A DNA stretch of 64,000 bases from Labrys sp. WJW (GCF_001676615.1 NZ_LYXZ01000041.1:1-64000), one strand, 5' to 3'. Shown: positions 19,201 to 28,222, numbered from the stretch's first letter. Program-made: numbers and translations. Notes: a model not told the origin generated them from the letters alone.

Positions 19201-19560
19201 GATCTCGAGATAGGGCGCGAGCTCATGCGCCAGTTCGGCCGGATAGGCGAAGGGCAGATGGGTCGCGTAATCCTCCACGAAGAAATCGAAGGGATTGATC
19301 ACCGAAAAATCGGCAACGAGATCGACCTCGATCTGGAAACGGGTCGCCGGTTCCGGAAACACGAAGCGGGCGAGCCAATTGCCGTGCGGATCCTGCTGCC
19401 AGTTGATGAAATGTTGGGCAGGCTCCACCTTCAAGGCATAGCTGACGATGCGCGTTCGGGAATGAGGGGCGGGCCGGAGCCGGACGATCTGGGGAGACAG
19501 CATCACCGGACGATCATAATCATAGGTCGTGCGGTGATAGAGGGCGGCAACGATCGACAA
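16201..19560 (-). CDS. Transglutaminase-like and DUF2126 protein (about 1119 aa)
   Basis: A very large cytosolic protein. Residues 1-290 form a transglutaminase-like domain with Cys in [12 protein letters not shown], His in [15 protein letters not shown] and Asp in GMDATSG. The remainder, from about 330 to the end, is the DUF2126 region, with blocks such as [27 protein letters not shown] and RDNPPP-like [18 protein letters not shown]. It heads the cluster with the ATP-grasp/alpha-E and transglutaminase genes. I take TTG at 19560 as the start because GGGGGG precedes it by about 6 nt and the product then begins [18 protein letters not shown]. The upstream ATG at 19647 adds unrelated sequence. 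Confidence 0.88.
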   Translation of the reverse strand: MSIVAALYHRTTYDYDRPVMLSPQIVRLRPAPHSRTRIVSYALKVEPAQHFINWQQDPHGNWLARFVFPEPATRFQIEVDLVADFSVINPFDFFVEDYATHLPFAYPAELAHELAPYLEIEPAGEGLAAFMASIDMGGKQVVDFLVELNQRLQREVAYTIRMEAGVQSPEETLALRSGSCRDSAWLLVQVLRRLGLAARFVSGYSIQLTHDLKALDGPRGVDADFADLHAWAEVYLPGAGWIGMDATSGLLTGEGHIPLAATPHYASAAPISGSLSAAGPVNTEFSFEMPVRRIAEAPRVTFPFSDESWRELDALGQEVETDLVGQDVRLTLGGEPTFVSIDDYQGEEWNTGAVGPTKRGLADTLIRRLRTAFAPGGFLHYGQGKWYPGESLPRWAFALYWRKDGQPIWRNAALIAREPKPAGGPNGKHPIRKVFDPKPMRLLAEGVAERLGIEPDFAVPAYEDAAHWILQEAQLPDNVDPMDSKLADPEDRARIARVFDRGLDQPAAYVLPVQRWNAERRDGWVSEFWRMRRGRLFLVPGDSPAGYRLPLSGLPHVAPAAFPHVHVADPIVPRGQLPDRSELARQFRRIDGNNEGSLKQQAQVGQEFGTGVVRTALAFEIRDGVLCVFMPPVAGVQDYLELLAAVEETAEANGLTVHIEGYPPPYDPRIQVIKVTPDPGVIEVNIQPGASWAETVAITSTIYEEARLSRLGADKFMIDGRHVGTGGGNHVVLGGVTPADSPFLRRPDLLKSIVLYWQRHPSLSYLFSGLFIGPTSQAPRIDEARHDSLYELEIAMERVRGPHGANRADNPPPWLVDRLFRNLLVDVSGNTHRAEICIDKLYSPDSATGRLGLIEFRSFEMPPDYRMSLAQQLLLRALVAWFWREPQEGGFVRWGSQLHDRFMLPHFVWADFQDVLADLSRAGYAFDPVWYQAQLEFRFPFYGKVDYEGVSLEVRQALEPWHVLGEEGFAGGTVRYVDSSTERLQVKVEGFNPARHVIACNGRRLPMNATGRAGEAVAGVRFKAWQPASGLHPTIPVHAPLTFDVIDTWSNRSLGGCTYHVAHPGGRNYETFPVNAYEAQARRLARFQPIGHTPGWHAIPPEESNGEFPFTLDLRRAAR

Positions 19561-19766
19561 AAGAGAACCCCCCGACCATGGAACGTCCGCAGCGTATCGG
19601 TTTGCCCTCGAACTAGGCAAGCCTATTGAGAAGGCAAAAATAGGCAAGGGCTGCCCAATCCGAGTTCGTCGGGCATGATGCTCGGCGACGTTTTTTTAAC
19701 ACGGGCAGGGTAAGCAGGCCGAGCGATGCCCTTTTGGCAGCGCCCTTTCGGTCGAGGAATACCATC

Positions 19767-20096
19767 ATGAAGCGTCCGGCGTCCGGTTTCGCCGCTCTCT
19801 TGCTCTGCCTGTCCGCCTTCTGCGCGGGTGCCCTGCCCGCCCAGGCCACCACCTTGCCGGTCTACCAGTACAAGCTGTTCTGTCAGCAACTCGGCAAGGG
19901 AAATCCCGTGATGATCCAGAACTGCGAGACGCAGGAAATCATGTCCTACAACCAGTTGCGCCGGATCTGGCGCGCGCCGCCCGCCGCCGAGGTGCAGGAC
20001 CGCTGTTTTGCCCGCCACCAGCCTGCTCCGCGCACCGGCCTGGGCTCCTATGTGAAATTCCTCAACTGCATCATCACCAATACCGGGCACGGCTGA
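19767..20096 (+). CDS. Small secreted hypothetical protein
   Basis: A 109-aa protein with a Sec signal peptide (KRPASGFAALLLCLSAFCAGALPAQA, cleavage after about residue 28). The short mature part contains four cysteines (CQQL, NCETQ, DRCF, NCIIT) that could form two disulfides in the periplasm. The ATG at 19767 follows GAGGAATACC. No family is recognised. The four-cysteine pattern suggests a compact secreted domain. Confidence 0.7.
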   Translation: MKRPASGFAALLLCLSAFCAGALPAQATTLPVYQYKLFCQQLGKGNPVMIQNCETQEIMSYNQLRRIWRAPPAAEVQDRCFARHQPAPRTGLGSYVKFLNCIITNTGHG

Positions 20097-20217
20097 CCTG
20101 GAAGTTGGCGGCGGGCCAGTTCGGATGTCCGCTACGCATAGCCGCGTTGGATAATTTTTCGGCTACCGGACAGTCGGAACGCGACCACGACAACGTTGCA
20201 AAAATCCCTCGCACGAT

Positions 20218-20295
20218 GGGACTTTTGCATCCGGCTTTTGCAACAACTAGAACGCTGCGATGTCAGCGGATGGTCGACATGTCGAAAAAGTCAGG
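20218..20295. repeat. Left copy of direct repeat flanking the toxin-antitoxin pair
   Basis: This contains the exact 25-bp sequence at 20254-20278 that recurs at 21029-21053. A GGGACTTTTGC motif lies upstream (20218) and CGAAAAAGTC downstream (20283). The right copy has the same three elements in the same order, with the downstream element at the same distance. Confidence 0.7.
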
Positions 20296-20416
20296 AGTTG
20301 CGCGACACGCAGGACCGACCGGGCAGGTCACGTCACCCATACGGGGCAAGGCTGAATGGCTTTGCACCCTCCTATGTGCTAATGTGGGTTTGTGGTAATC
20401 TATGGGAGTTTGTCGC

Positions 20417-20671
20417 ATGAGCCGATTGACCATCGACCTCACGGACCAGCAGCACCAAAGCCTCAAGGCGCTTTCAGCTCTGCAAGGCAAGACGATCAAG
20501 CAATACGCGCTCGAACGGCTGTTCCCGGGTGACACCAACGCCGATCAGGCGTGGCAGGAGCTGAAAATTCTGCTTGGCGACCGGATCAAAGCCGGGTTGT
20601 CCGGCAAGGTCTCGGATAAGAGCATCGACCAGATTCTTGATGAAGAACTTGCCGAGGGTGGCCGGGTTTGA
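20417..20671 (+). CDS. Antitoxin of a ParD-like type II toxin-antitoxin system
   Basis: An 84-aa DNA-binding antitoxin (MSRLTIDLTDQQHQSLKALSALQGKTIKQYALERLF...). The N-terminal ribbon-helix-helix (about 1-45) should dimerise and bind the operon's own promoter. The acidic C-terminus (DKSIDQILDEELAEGGRV) should wrap around and block the toxin. The ATG at 20417 is chosen over an in-frame upstream ATG because RLTIDLTDQQH is the family N-terminus. It overlaps the toxin gene by 4 nt. Confidence 0.88.
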   Translation: MSRLTIDLTDQQHQSLKALSALQGKTIKQYALERLFPGDTNADQAWQELKILLGDRIKAGLSGKVSDKSIDQILDEELAEGGRV

Positions 20672-20982
20672 ACTACACCCTGACCGCCGACGCGGAGACC
20701 GACTTGCGTGCCATCGTCCGCTACACGCACAAGGAATGGGGCGCGGCGCAGGCGCGAACCTACATCGCAAAACTGAAAGCGGGCATTGCCCGCGTCGCGG
20801 CCGGGCAGGGCGTATTCAAAGAACTCGATGCGCTCTATCCGGCGCTACGCATGGCCCGTTGCGAGCATCATTACGTGTTTTGCCTGCCGCGTCAGGACGC
20901 GCCTGCGCTGATCGTCGCGATCTTCCACGAGCGCATGGACCTGATGGCGCGCTTGGCTGACAGGCTCAATGAATCTCAATGA
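20668..20982 (+). CDS. RelE/ParE-family toxin
   Basis: A 104-aa toxin of the ParE/RelE fold (NYTLTADAETDLRAIVRYTHKEWGAAQARTYI...). Conserved features are the first beta strand and helix (AETDLRAIVRYT), Arg residues in the central sheet (MARCEHHYVFCLPRQ) and the last strand (LIVAIFHERMDLMARL). ParE members poison gyrase and RelE members cut mRNA; the ERMDLMARL end favours ParE. The start is TTG at 20668, overlapping the antitoxin stop (TTGA), with GAGGG upstream. Coupled translation should keep antitoxin in excess. Confidence 0.87.
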   Translation: MNYTLTADAETDLRAIVRYTHKEWGAAQARTYIAKLKAGIARVAAGQGVFKELDALYPALRMARCEHHYVFCLPRQDAPALIVAIFHERMDLMARLADRLNESQ

Positions 20983-21005
20983 ATATAGAACGGTCGACCC
21001 GCTGC

Positions 21006-21070
21006 GGGACTTTTGCGACGACGAAAATGCTGCGATGTCAGCGGATGGTCGACCCGCCGAAAAAGTCCGG
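21006..21070. repeat. Right copy of direct repeat flanking the toxin-antitoxin pair
   Basis: GGGACTTTTGC (21006), the exact 25-bp core (21029-21053) and CGAAAAAGTC (21058) repeat the left copy at 20218-20295. Further downstream GATTTTTG(C/T)GAAATCG occurs twice (about 21070 and 21174). Together they mark a small island between cbiD and the secreted-protein gene. The rest of this gap up to 21236 shows nothing else. Confidence 0.7.
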
Positions 21071-21236
21071 ATTTTTGCGAAATCGGCCGCTCACCTTCAG
21101 TCGGTCGCTAGACCGGATATCTCAAGCCGCAGTCCTATGTTCTCATCAGCTGGAACGACTCGACTAAAGAGCCCGATTTTTGTGAAATCGCGGCTGGGAT
21201 GAAACCTTAAATTCAAACGAACTCATGGCCCGGATT

Positions 21237-22319
21237 TCAATCCGCGCGTGCCAGCAGCCCCCCGTCACGATCGAAAACGGCGATGTCCAGGCTGATCTCG
21301 GCATCGCGCAGCACCGCCTTTGCCGTCTTCAAGGCATGCCGTGCCACCAGAGGCGGCAGATCGAGACCGGCCTCGCCGGCGATCTCCAGGGCCTCGATCG
21401 CGGTATTGGCCTGCGAGACGCGATAGGCCGTCTCGCCGGTGCCCCCCAATTCCTCCACCCGCTCCGCCAGCCAGCGCAAATCCACCGGGCCGGCGCGCGA
21501 ATGAAGATCCAGGAGGCCCTGGCCTAGCTTGGTGATCTTGGCAAAGCCGCCGGCCACGGTGACGCGCGGCACCGGATGCACCCTGAGATATTTCAGCATG
21601 CCGCCGACGAAATCCCCCATGTCGATCAGGGCGATCTCCGGCAGGCCGTAGAGCCTGGCCACGGCCTCCTCCGAGGCCGCGCCCGTGGCGCCGGCGACAT
21701 GGTCGAGCCCGGCCCCGCGCGCCACGTCGATGCCGCGATGGATCGAATGGATCCAGGCCGAGCAGGAGAAGGGCACGACGATGCCGGTCGTGCCGAGCAC
21801 GGAGAGGCCGCCCACGATGCCGAGCCGGCCGTTCAGGGTCTTGCGTGCGATCACCTCGCCATCGGCGATGGCGACGGTCACTTCAACGTCCCCGGTGGCG
21901 CCATGCGCGGCCGCGATCTCGGCAATGGCCGCGGCGATCATACCCCTTGGTCCCGGATTGATGGCGGGTTCGCCCACCGGCAGGGGCAAGCCCGGCCTCG
22001 TGACGGTTCCGACGCCCTCCCCCGCCCGGAAGGTGACCCCGGTGCCCGGCTCGCCAAGGCGCACCGTCGAGGAGACCAGGGCTCCATGGGTCACGTCGGG
22101 ATCGTCGCCCGCATCCTTGACGATGGTGGCACGGGCGTAGCCCTGGCCTCTCTCGTGCCGCGCCAAGGCGAAGGCCGGCTGCTCGCCACGCGGCAGGGTG
22201 ATGACGACAGGATCGGGAAACTCCCCGCCGAGCAGCGCCGCATAGGCGGCCTTCGCGGCAGCCGCCGCGCAGGCGCCGGTGGTCCAGCCATAGCGCAGAG
22301 GGGAGGTTTGATCACGCAC
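21237..22319 (-). CDS. cbiD: Cobalt-precorrin-5B (C1)-methyltransferase
   Basis: A 360-aa methyltransferase that methylates C1 of cobalt-precorrin-5B with S-adenosylmethionine in corrin synthesis. The N-terminal LRYGWTTGACAAAAAKAAY block is the CbiD signature (GxTTGxCAAAA). Other conserved blocks are INPGPRGMI near 127, GGLSVLGTTGIVVPFSCSAW near 178 and GGFAKITKLGQGLLDLHS near 265. CbiD belongs to the oxygen-independent route and also occurs as a CobF substitute in alphaproteobacteria. It stands alone. Confidence 0.95.
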   Translation of the reverse strand: MRDQTSPLRYGWTTGACAAAAAKAAYAALLGGEFPDPVVITLPRGEQPAFALARHERGQGYARATIVKDAGDDPDVTHGALVSSTVRLGEPGTGVTFRAGEGVGTVTRPGLPLPVGEPAINPGPRGMIAAAIAEIAAAHGATGDVEVTVAIADGEVIARKTLNGRLGIVGGLSVLGTTGIVVPFSCSAWIHSIHRGIDVARGAGLDHVAGATGAASEEAVARLYGLPEIALIDMGDFVGGMLKYLRVHPVPRVTVAGGFAKITKLGQGLLDLHSRAGPVDLRWLAERVEELGGTGETAYRVSQANTAIEALEIAGEAGLDLPPLVARHALKTAKAVLRDAEISLDIAVFDRDGGLLARAD

Positions 22320-22490
22320 GAGAAGAACCGGACAACATCGTCAATGGGGCTGCCGCCTGAAACGCGCACCGACGAAAAGCCGCGACGGCGACATTGGCTG
22401 TTTTGCCAGTCCCCGGCGCATTCGGCCAGTGCAATTAATTGCAATCCCGGTTATGTCAGCGCTATTGCGACCTGAAACGGGATCCCTTTG

Positions 22491-23111
22491 ATGACTGCCA
22501 CTCTCGTGCTCTGCCGCCACGGCCAAAGCGACTGGAACCTCAAGAACCTGTTCACCGGCTGGCGCGATCCCGGCCTGACGGAGAAGGGCGTGGCCGAGGC
22601 GCATGAGGCTGGGCGTCGCCTCAAGGCGCTCGGGCTGCAGGCCGACATCGCCTTCACCTCCGTGCTGTCGCGAGCCCAGCACACCACCAAGATCATTCTC
22701 GGCGAACTCGGCCAGGAAGACCTCGAGACCATCCGCGACCAGGCCCTCAACGAGCGCGACTATGGCGATCTCTCCGGGCTCAACAAGGACGAGGCCCGCG
22801 TGAAGTTCGGCGAGGAGCAGGTGCATATCTGGCGCCGTTCCTACGACGTGCCGCCGCCCGGCGGTGAGAGCCTGAAGGATACGGCCGCGCGCGTGCTGCC
22901 CTACTACATCCACCGCATCCAGCCCCAGGTGATGGCCGGCAAGACCGTGCTGGTCGGCGCCCACGGCAATTCGCTGCGCGCCCTGATCATGGCCCTGGAA
23001 GGCCTGACGGGCGAGGAGATCGTCAAGCGCGAGCTCGATACCGGCGTGCCGATCGTCTACCGCCTGAACCCGGACACCACCATCGCCAGCAAGCAGGAAC
23101 TGAAGGGCTGA
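22491..23111 (+). CDS. gpmA: 2,3-bisphosphoglycerate-dependent phosphoglycerate mutase
   Basis: A 206-aa glycolytic mutase that interconverts 3- and 2-phosphoglycerate through a phosphohistidine. The catalytic motif [10 protein letters not shown] places the nucleophile at His10. The second histidine is in [11 protein letters not shown] and the acidic catalytic residue in [10 protein letters not shown]. About 40 residues shorter than enterobacterial GpmA, which is normal for the alphaproteobacterial form. The ATG at 22491 follows GGGATCC. Confidence 0.95.
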   Translation: MTATLVLCRHGQSDWNLKNLFTGWRDPGLTEKGVAEAHEAGRRLKALGLQADIAFTSVLSRAQHTTKIILGELGQEDLETIRDQALNERDYGDLSGLNKDEARVKFGEEQVHIWRRSYDVPPPGGESLKDTAARVLPYYIHRIQPQVMAGKTVLVGAHGNSLRALIMALEGLTGEEIVKRELDTGVPIVYRLNPDTTIASKQELKG

Positions 23112-23234
23112 AGTTCCCGCAGCCAGGTGCGCTCTGGCGCACTTGTCTTACAAAATAACGGGGAAGGCATAGCCATCCCCGCCAATAATGCTTAAACGGA
23201 GAGAAACGATCTCCTTACGGCTTCCTGCGTTCCC

Positions 23235-24368
23235 ATGATCATTGCCTCCCCTTCCGACTATCGTGCCGCCGCCATGCGCAGACTGCCGCGCTTCATGTTC
23301 GACTATGTCGACGGTGGCGCCTATGCCGAGCACACGCTGCGGGCCAATGTCTCCGATCTCGAAGGGATCAGCCTCAGGCAGCGCATCCTCAAGAATGTCG
23401 ACAAGCTGAGCCTGGAGACCGAGATCTTCGGGCGCAAATTCGCCATGCCGGTGATCCTCGCTCCGGTCGGCATCACCGGCATGCTGGCCCGTCGCGGCGA
23501 GGTGCAGGTAGCCAAGGCGGCTGCCGCCAAGGGCATCGCCATGACGCTCTCGACCGTCTCGATCTGCCCGATCGAGGAGGTGGTGCCGGCAAGCCCCGCC
23601 CCGATCTGGTTCCAGCTCTACGTGCTGCGCGATCGCGGCTTCATGAAGAACGCCCTGGAGCGGGCCCAGGCCGCCGGCATCACCACGCTGGTCTTCACCG
23701 TCGACATGCCAACGCCCGGCGCGCGCTATCGCGATCCGCATTCGGGCATGTCGGGGCCCTTCGGCCCGCAGCGCCGCATCCTGCAGTCGATGTTCAAGCC
23801 GCAATGGGCGCTCGATGTCGGGCTGATGGGCAAACCGCACGATCTCGGCAATGTCTCGCGCTATCTCGGCAAGCCCACGGGCCTGGCCGACTATATCGGC
23901 TGGCTCGCCAAGAATTTCGATCCCTCGATCAGCTGGTCGGATCTCGAATGGATCCGCGAATTCTGGAAGGGACCGATGATCATCAAGGGCATTCTCGACC
24001 CTGAGGATGCGCGCGACGCCGTCACCTTCGGTGCCGACGGCATCGTGGTTTCCAACCATGGCGGCCGCCAGCTCGACGGCGTGCTCTCCAGCGCGAGGGC
24101 CTTGCCGGCGATCGCAGACGCCGTCGGCGGCGACCTCACCGTGCTCGCCGACTCAGGCATCCGTTCCGGCCTCGACGTGGTGCGCATGCTGGCCCTGGGT
24201 GCCAAGGGCGTCATGCTCGGCCGCGCCTTCGCCTATGCGCTGGCAAGCGCCGGCCAGGCGGGGGTGGAGAACCTGCTCGACATCATCGCCAAGGAAATGC
24301 GGGTGGCGATGACGCTGACCGGCGTGGAGCGCATAGACCAGATCGGCCGCGGCAGCCTGGCGGGTTGA
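23235..24368 (+). CDS. lldD: FMN-dependent L-lactate dehydrogenase
   Basis: A 377-aa alpha-hydroxy-acid oxidising flavoprotein with a TIM barrel. The active-site block [10 protein letters not shown] (about 272-281) holds the proton-abstracting His and a substrate Arg. The phosphate-binding [25 protein letters not shown] follows, and the early [16 protein letters not shown] segment contacts FMN. It should oxidise L-lactate to pyruvate and pass electrons to quinone. It is monocistronic, and a perfect compound palindrome begins at its stop codon. Confidence 0.92.
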   Translation: MIIASPSDYRAAAMRRLPRFMFDYVDGGAYAEHTLRANVSDLEGISLRQRILKNVDKLSLETEIFGRKFAMPVILAPVGITGMLARRGEVQVAKAAAAKGIAMTLSTVSICPIEEVVPASPAPIWFQLYVLRDRGFMKNALERAQAAGITTLVFTVDMPTPGARYRDPHSGMSGPFGPQRRILQSMFKPQWALDVGLMGKPHDLGNVSRYLGKPTGLADYIGWLAKNFDPSISWSDLEWIREFWKGPMIIKGILDPEDARDAVTFGADGIVVSNHGGRQLDGVLSSARALPAIADAVGGDLTVLADSGIRSGLDVVRMLALGAKGVMLGRAFAYALASAGQAGVENLLDIIAKEMRVAMTLTGVERIDQIGRGSLAG

Positions 24369-24450
24369 CTTGGAGCGCGGACATCCTGTCCGCTCTTGGA
24401 ACCGCGACGCTTATCGAGAGAAAGAGCGGACAGGATGTCCGCGCTCCAAG
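24369..24450. repeat. Compound palindrome (REP-like family 1), perfect arms
   Basis: Arms of 29 bp at 24369-24397 and 24422-24450 are exact reverse complements. Each contains the inner palindrome CGGACATCCTGTCCG. The element lies immediately after the lldD stop and 3 bp before the stop of the convergent Ada-like gene. Confidence 0.85.
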
Positions 24451-24453
24451 GGG

Positions 24454-25356
24454 TCACTCCGTGCCGCTGCGCACCCGCCCGCCTTCCCAGCCCAGCATGG
24501 CCTGCTTGCGGGTGAGACCCCAGTGATAGCCGGTCAATTCGCCGGAACGGCCGATCACACGGTGGCAGGGCACCACGAAGGACAACGGATTCCTGCCCAC
24601 CGCGGCCCCCACGGCGCGCGAGGCCTTGGGATTGCCGATATGGCTGGCGATATTGCCATAGGTGGTGGCCCGCCCCATCGGGATCTTCAGCAAAGTGCGC
24701 CAGACGCGGACTTCGAAATCGGTGCCGATCATCACCACGTTGAGCGGCCTGTCGGCCTGCCATCGGCTCGGATCGAAGATGCGGCCGGCATAGGGTGCCG
24801 TCACCATCGAATCCTCGCGCAGTTCCGCATTGGGCCAGCGCTTGCGCATGTCGGCCAGCGCGATGGCCTCCTCGCCCGGATCGGCAAAGGCGACGCCGGC
24901 GAGGCCCAGCGGCGCCACCATCACCAGTGCCGTGCCGAAGGGCGAGGGATGGAAGCCGTAGGAGATGGTCAGGCCCGCCCCGCCCGTCTTGAAGGAGCCC
25001 GGGGTCATCGCCTCATGGGTCACGAACAGATCGTGCAGCCGGGCCGGGCCTGAGAGACCGAGCTCATAGGTGGCATCGAGGATCGAGGCTGAGTCGCGCA
25101 GGAGGTCGCGGGCCCGGTCCAGCGTCACCGCCGCCAGGAAATCCTTGGGCGTGATGCCGGCCCAGCGCCGGAAGAGATGATGGAAATGCGAGACCGACAG
25201 GCCGACATGGCCGGCAATGTCCTCAAGCGAGGGCTGGTGCTGGGCTTTGCGCGTGATGTAGGCGACCGCCTTGCGGATGCGGTCATAATCCTCGGGGGAA
25301 TTGGCGAGAGGCGAAGCCAGCGGCACATCGTCGAAGTCAGGCAGGGTTATGGACAT
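24454..25356 (-). CDS. Ada-like AraC regulator / O6-methylguanine-DNA methyltransferase
   Basis: A 300-aa bifunctional protein. Residues 20-125 form an AraC-type helix-turn-helix domain (LEDIAGHVGLSVSHFHHLFRRWAGITPKDFLA). Residues about 210-295 form the suicidal methyltransferase domain with acceptor Cys264 in PCHRVIGR and RAVGAAVGRNP before it. The N-terminal zinc-binding methyl-phosphotriester domain of full Ada is absent. It may therefore repair O6-methylguanine without using Ada's classical methylation switch. Convergent with lldD. Confidence 0.93.
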   Translation of the reverse strand: MSITLPDFDDVPLASPLANSPEDYDRIRKAVAYITRKAQHQPSLEDIAGHVGLSVSHFHHLFRRWAGITPKDFLAAVTLDRARDLLRDSASILDATYELGLSGPARLHDLFVTHEAMTPGSFKTGGAGLTISYGFHPSPFGTALVMVAPLGLAGVAFADPGEEAIALADMRKRWPNAELREDSMVTAPYAGRIFDPSRWQADRPLNVVMIGTDFEVRVWRTLLKIPMGRATTYGNIASHIGNPKASRAVGAAVGRNPLSFVVPCHRVIGRSGELTGYHWGLTRKQAMLGWEGGRVRSGTE

Positions 25357-25441
25357 GGAACGTCTCCAGGCATGATCACTTGTACCCTGGATAGACCTGC
25401 TTCAACGGGCTTCCCACCCGAAACCTGCGGCATTGGCGCGT

Positions 25442-25984
25442 TCAGACGCGCCGCGCCTTGTTCAGTGCCCGGGAGAAGGCGTCCGCGAAGTCGCCCTTCT
25501 CGGAAGCGCCGAGGAAACGGGCGATTTCCACCTCGCGGCCGCGCTGCACCAGGGCCAGGCGCATCACGCCGAACTCCTCGTGCTCGTCGCGCTGCAGCCG
25601 CACCCAGCGCGGGTTGAAGACCCATTCCCGGCGCTGCCCCTTGGGATCGATGCGCGAGAACAGGAGCCGGACGGGCGTCAGCAGCACATGCTCCCGCAGC
25701 CTGGCCCCCCGATAATTGAGCTTGAACATCAAATAGAGCAGGCCGACATCGAGCCCGAAGAAGCCGACCACCGGCCACGCCCCCATCATGTAGAAGGGGA
25801 TGGAGAGCAGCGTCGAGGCACAGCCGACCACAACGAGGAGATTGCGAAACCCCCGCGGCCCGAGCGAACGATGCGGATAGAGCACCGCATCGAAGACCGG
25901 CTCTTCCAGAGACCCCGCCTCGGGCATCTCAAGGCACGTTTCTCGGCGCGTTTCTTCGGGCGTTTTCGGGTTGGCGCTTTGCAT
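25442..25984 (-). CDS. DUF2244 domain-containing membrane protein
   Basis: A 180-aa inner-membrane protein. An N-terminal cytosolic stretch is followed by two membrane helices (FRNLLVVVGCASTLLSIPFYMMG and WPVVGFFGLDVGLLYLMFKLNY). A C-terminal domain follows with the family block EWVFNPRWVRLQRDEHEEFGVMRLALVQRGREVEIARFLG. Function unknown; fusion or adjacency with respiratory proteins has been noted in the family. The ATG at 25984 is preferred. The start lies only 22 bp from that of nth on the other strand, the usual Hyphomicrobiales arrangement. Confidence 0.88.
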   Translation of the reverse strand: MQSANPKTPEETRRETCLEMPEAGSLEEPVFDAVLYPHRSLGPRGFRNLLVVVGCASTLLSIPFYMMGAWPVVGFFGLDVGLLYLMFKLNYRGARLREHVLLTPVRLLFSRIDPKGQRREWVFNPRWVRLQRDEHEEFGVMRLALVQRGREVEIARFLGASEKGDFADAFSRALNKARRV

Positions 25985-26006
25985 GGCCGCCAACTATAAG
26001 CCTTTC

Positions 26007-26765
26007 ATGTCCCGCCGCCAGACACAAATGCCCGCCCTCTCCTTTGCCTCCCCTGCGACAAAATCGGCAGGCCGGACCAAGGCGAAGGCCAATGCCGCCG
26101 CGGCCTCGGCCGGCACGCAGCGCGCCGCCCTGCCGCAGGCCGAGATCACCGAGATCTTTCGGCGGTTCGCCGAGGCCCTGCCCGAGCCCAAGGGTGAGCT
26201 CGACTATGTCAACGCCTATACGCTCTTGGTGGCGGTGGTGCTTTCGGCCCAGGCGACCGATGTCGGCGTCAACAAGGCGACCAAGGCGTTGTTCGCCATC
26301 GCCGATACGCCGGCCAAGATGATCGATCTCGGCGAGGAAGCCCTGATCGGCCACATCAAGACCATCGGCCTGTTCCGCACCAAGGCCAAGAACGTCATCG
26401 CCCTCTCCCGAATGCTGGTGGACGAGCATGGCGGCGAGGTGCCCCGCTCGCGCGAGATCCTCGAAACGCTGCCGGGCGTCGGCCGCAAGACCGCCAATGT
26501 CGTGCTCAACATCGCCTTCGGCCTGCCGACCATCGCCGTCGACACCCATCTCTTCCGGGTGGCCAACCGCACCGGCCTCGCGCCCGGCAAGACGCCTCTG
26601 ACGGTGGAACTGGGTCTGGAGAAGGTGGTGCCGGCGACCTATGCCCGCCATGCTCATCACTGGCTCATCCTGCATGGGCGCTATGTCTGCAAGGCGATCA
26701 AGCCCGCCTGCCCCGCCTGCCTGATCCGCGACATCTGCCTGTTCGAGGACAAGACCACGACTTGA
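26007..26765 (+). CDS. nth: Endonuclease III
   Basis: A 252-aa base-excision repair glycosylase/AP lyase for oxidised pyrimidines. The helix-hairpin-helix LETLPGVGRKTANVVLN precedes the catalytic Asp in AVDTHLFRVANR. The C-terminal [4Fe-4S] cluster ligands are CKAIKPACPACLIRDIC (C-x6-C-x2-C-x5-C). The lysine nucleophile lies in the LSAQATDVGVNKATKALF helix. The N-terminus is about 35 residues longer than E. coli Nth and Ala-rich. ATG 26007 or 26028 are both possible starts. Confidence 0.95.
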   Translation: MSRRQTQMPALSFASPATKSAGRTKAKANAAAASAGTQRAALPQAEITEIFRRFAEALPEPKGELDYVNAYTLLVAVVLSAQATDVGVNKATKALFAIADTPAKMIDLGEEALIGHIKTIGLFRTKAKNVIALSRMLVDEHGGEVPRSREILETLPGVGRKTANVVLNIAFGLPTIAVDTHLFRVANRTGLAPGKTPLTVELGLEKVVPATYARHAHHWLILHGRYVCKAIKPACPACLIRDICLFEDKTTT

Positions 26766-26987
26766 ACGTCGAAAGATTCAACCTTGGCGTCAGGCAGGCT
26801 TCGCCAAATACACGCATCAGTTGAATCAGCATATTTTTGTGGCGCTTCTGCGATTTCAGGACTTCTATGGCCGACAGGGGGCTTCCTTGGCGACGTTCAT
26901 TGCGTCGATCCGAGCAAATGCGGCTGCGGGAATGGCAATGACTGTCCCTTTCCTGCGGCCGGCCGATGGCCATAAGGGAGAAATCGC

Positions 26988-28205
26988 TTGCCCCTCAGTT
27001 CACAACAGAAAAAGACCGTCCTCGCCTCCTTTCTCGGCTGGACACTCGATGCCTTCGATTTCTTCCTCCTGACCTTCCTGCTCACGGATATCGCCGCCGA
27101 ATTCCAGGTCGGCGTGCCCGCCGTTTCCGAAGCCCTGTTCTTCACTCTGGCGACCCGGTTCATCGGCGCCTTCATCTTCGGCAGGCTGGCCGATCGCTTC
27201 GGGCGCAAGCCGATCCTGATGCTCAACATCGTCAGCTATTCGGTGATCGGCGCCCTGGCCGCCTTCTCGCCCAATCTCACAACGTTCCTGATCCTGCGCG
27301 CCATCTTCGGCATCGCCATGGGCGGCGAATGGGGCCTCGGCAGCTCGCTTGCGATGGAATCGATCCCACCATCGGCCCGCGGCCTGGTCTCGGGCCTGCT
27401 CCAGGCGGGCTATCCGGCCGGCTACCTGCTGGCGGCGATCGTCTACGGCCTGATCTATGGCCAGAACATCGGCGGTCATGTGGTCGGCTGGCGCACCATG
27501 TTCCTGCTCAGCGTCCTGCCGGCCCTGATCGTGCTCTTCATCCGGTCGCACGTTCCGGAATCACCGGCTTTCGTCGAAGCTCGGGAGCAGGTGAAACCCA
27601 GTCTCGGGGAGACCCTGCGGCGACATTGGGGCATTGCCCTCTATGCCGTGGTGCTGATGATGTTCTTCAATTTCTTCAGCCACGGCACGCAGGACCTCTA
27701 TCCGACCTTCCTGAAGAAACAGCACGGCTTCGATGCCCATACGGTGAGCTGGATCACCATTGTCGCCAATCTGGGCGCGATCGCCGGCGGCCTGCTCTTC
27801 GGGTCTCTGTCCGAGCGGATCGGGCGCGTCAATGCCATCACCATCGCCTGCCTGATCGCACTGCCAGTCCTGCCGCTGTGGGCCTATAGCACCACACCCG
27901 CCATGCTGGCGGTGGGTGCCTTCGTGATGCAGATTTCGGTCCAGGGTGCCTGGGGTGTCATTCCCGTGCACCTCAACGAACTTTCGCCGGGCTCGGTGCG
28001 GGCAACGCTGCCCGGTTTCATCTATCAGGCCGGCAATCTCGCTGCCTCCTATGGCGGCCCCTACCAGGCCGGCATCGCCGAGGCCCCCGGCAGCAGCTAT
28101 GGCTATGCACTGGCTCTCTTCGCCGGTGTCGTCGCCATCTGCATCATCATCGTCATCCGTTTCAGCCCGGAACGGCGTGGGCAGGTGATGACCGTGCTGG
28201 AATAG
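26988..28205 (+). CDS. MFS transporter (sialate/lactate:H+ symporter-like)
   Basis: A 405-aa, 12-helix major facilitator. The A-loop signature GRLADRFGRKPILM follows helix 2 and a second copy, GSLSERIGRVNAI, follows helix 8. The start of helix 1 (SFLGWTLDAFDFFLLTFLLTDIA) and the GGEWGLGSSLAMESIPPSARGLVSGLLQAGYPAGYLL block resemble the SHS (sialate/lactate) group, so a monocarboxylate substrate is likely. The TTG at 26988 follows AAGGGAG at 7 nt and is the best start. The 220-bp gap upstream shows no other feature. Confidence 0.85.
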   Translation: MPLSSQQKKTVLASFLGWTLDAFDFFLLTFLLTDIAAEFQVGVPAVSEALFFTLATRFIGAFIFGRLADRFGRKPILMLNIVSYSVIGALAAFSPNLTTFLILRAIFGIAMGGEWGLGSSLAMESIPPSARGLVSGLLQAGYPAGYLLAAIVYGLIYGQNIGGHVVGWRTMFLLSVLPALIVLFIRSHVPESPAFVEAREQVKPSLGETLRRHWGIALYAVVLMMFFNFFSHGTQDLYPTFLKKQHGFDAHTVSWITIVANLGAIAGGLLFGSLSERIGRVNAITIACLIALPVLPLWAYSTTPAMLAVGAFVMQISVQGAWGVIPVHLNELSPGSVRATLPGFIYQAGNLAASYGGPYQAGIAEAPGSSYGYALALFAGVVAICIIIVIRFSPERRGQVMTVLE

Positions 28206-28222
28206 GGCGTTTCGTACCGTTT

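Noticed and set aside
13425-19629. Very long plus-strand frames opposite the ATP-grasp/alpha-E and DUF2126 genes
   Set aside because: They are antisense shadows caused by high GC in codon position three. The minus-strand proteins carry recognisable domains and the plus-strand translations do not.
22320-22490. Cobalamin riboswitch upstream of cbiD
   Set aside because: A GCACTGGCC string resembles the conserved B12-box GCCACTG on the minus strand, but the other conserved blocks cannot be placed. Support is insufficient.
26784-26975. Small plus-strand gene between nth and the MFS transporter
   Set aside because: The 63-residue frame has no ribosome binding site or recognised family and overlaps the leader of the MFS gene.
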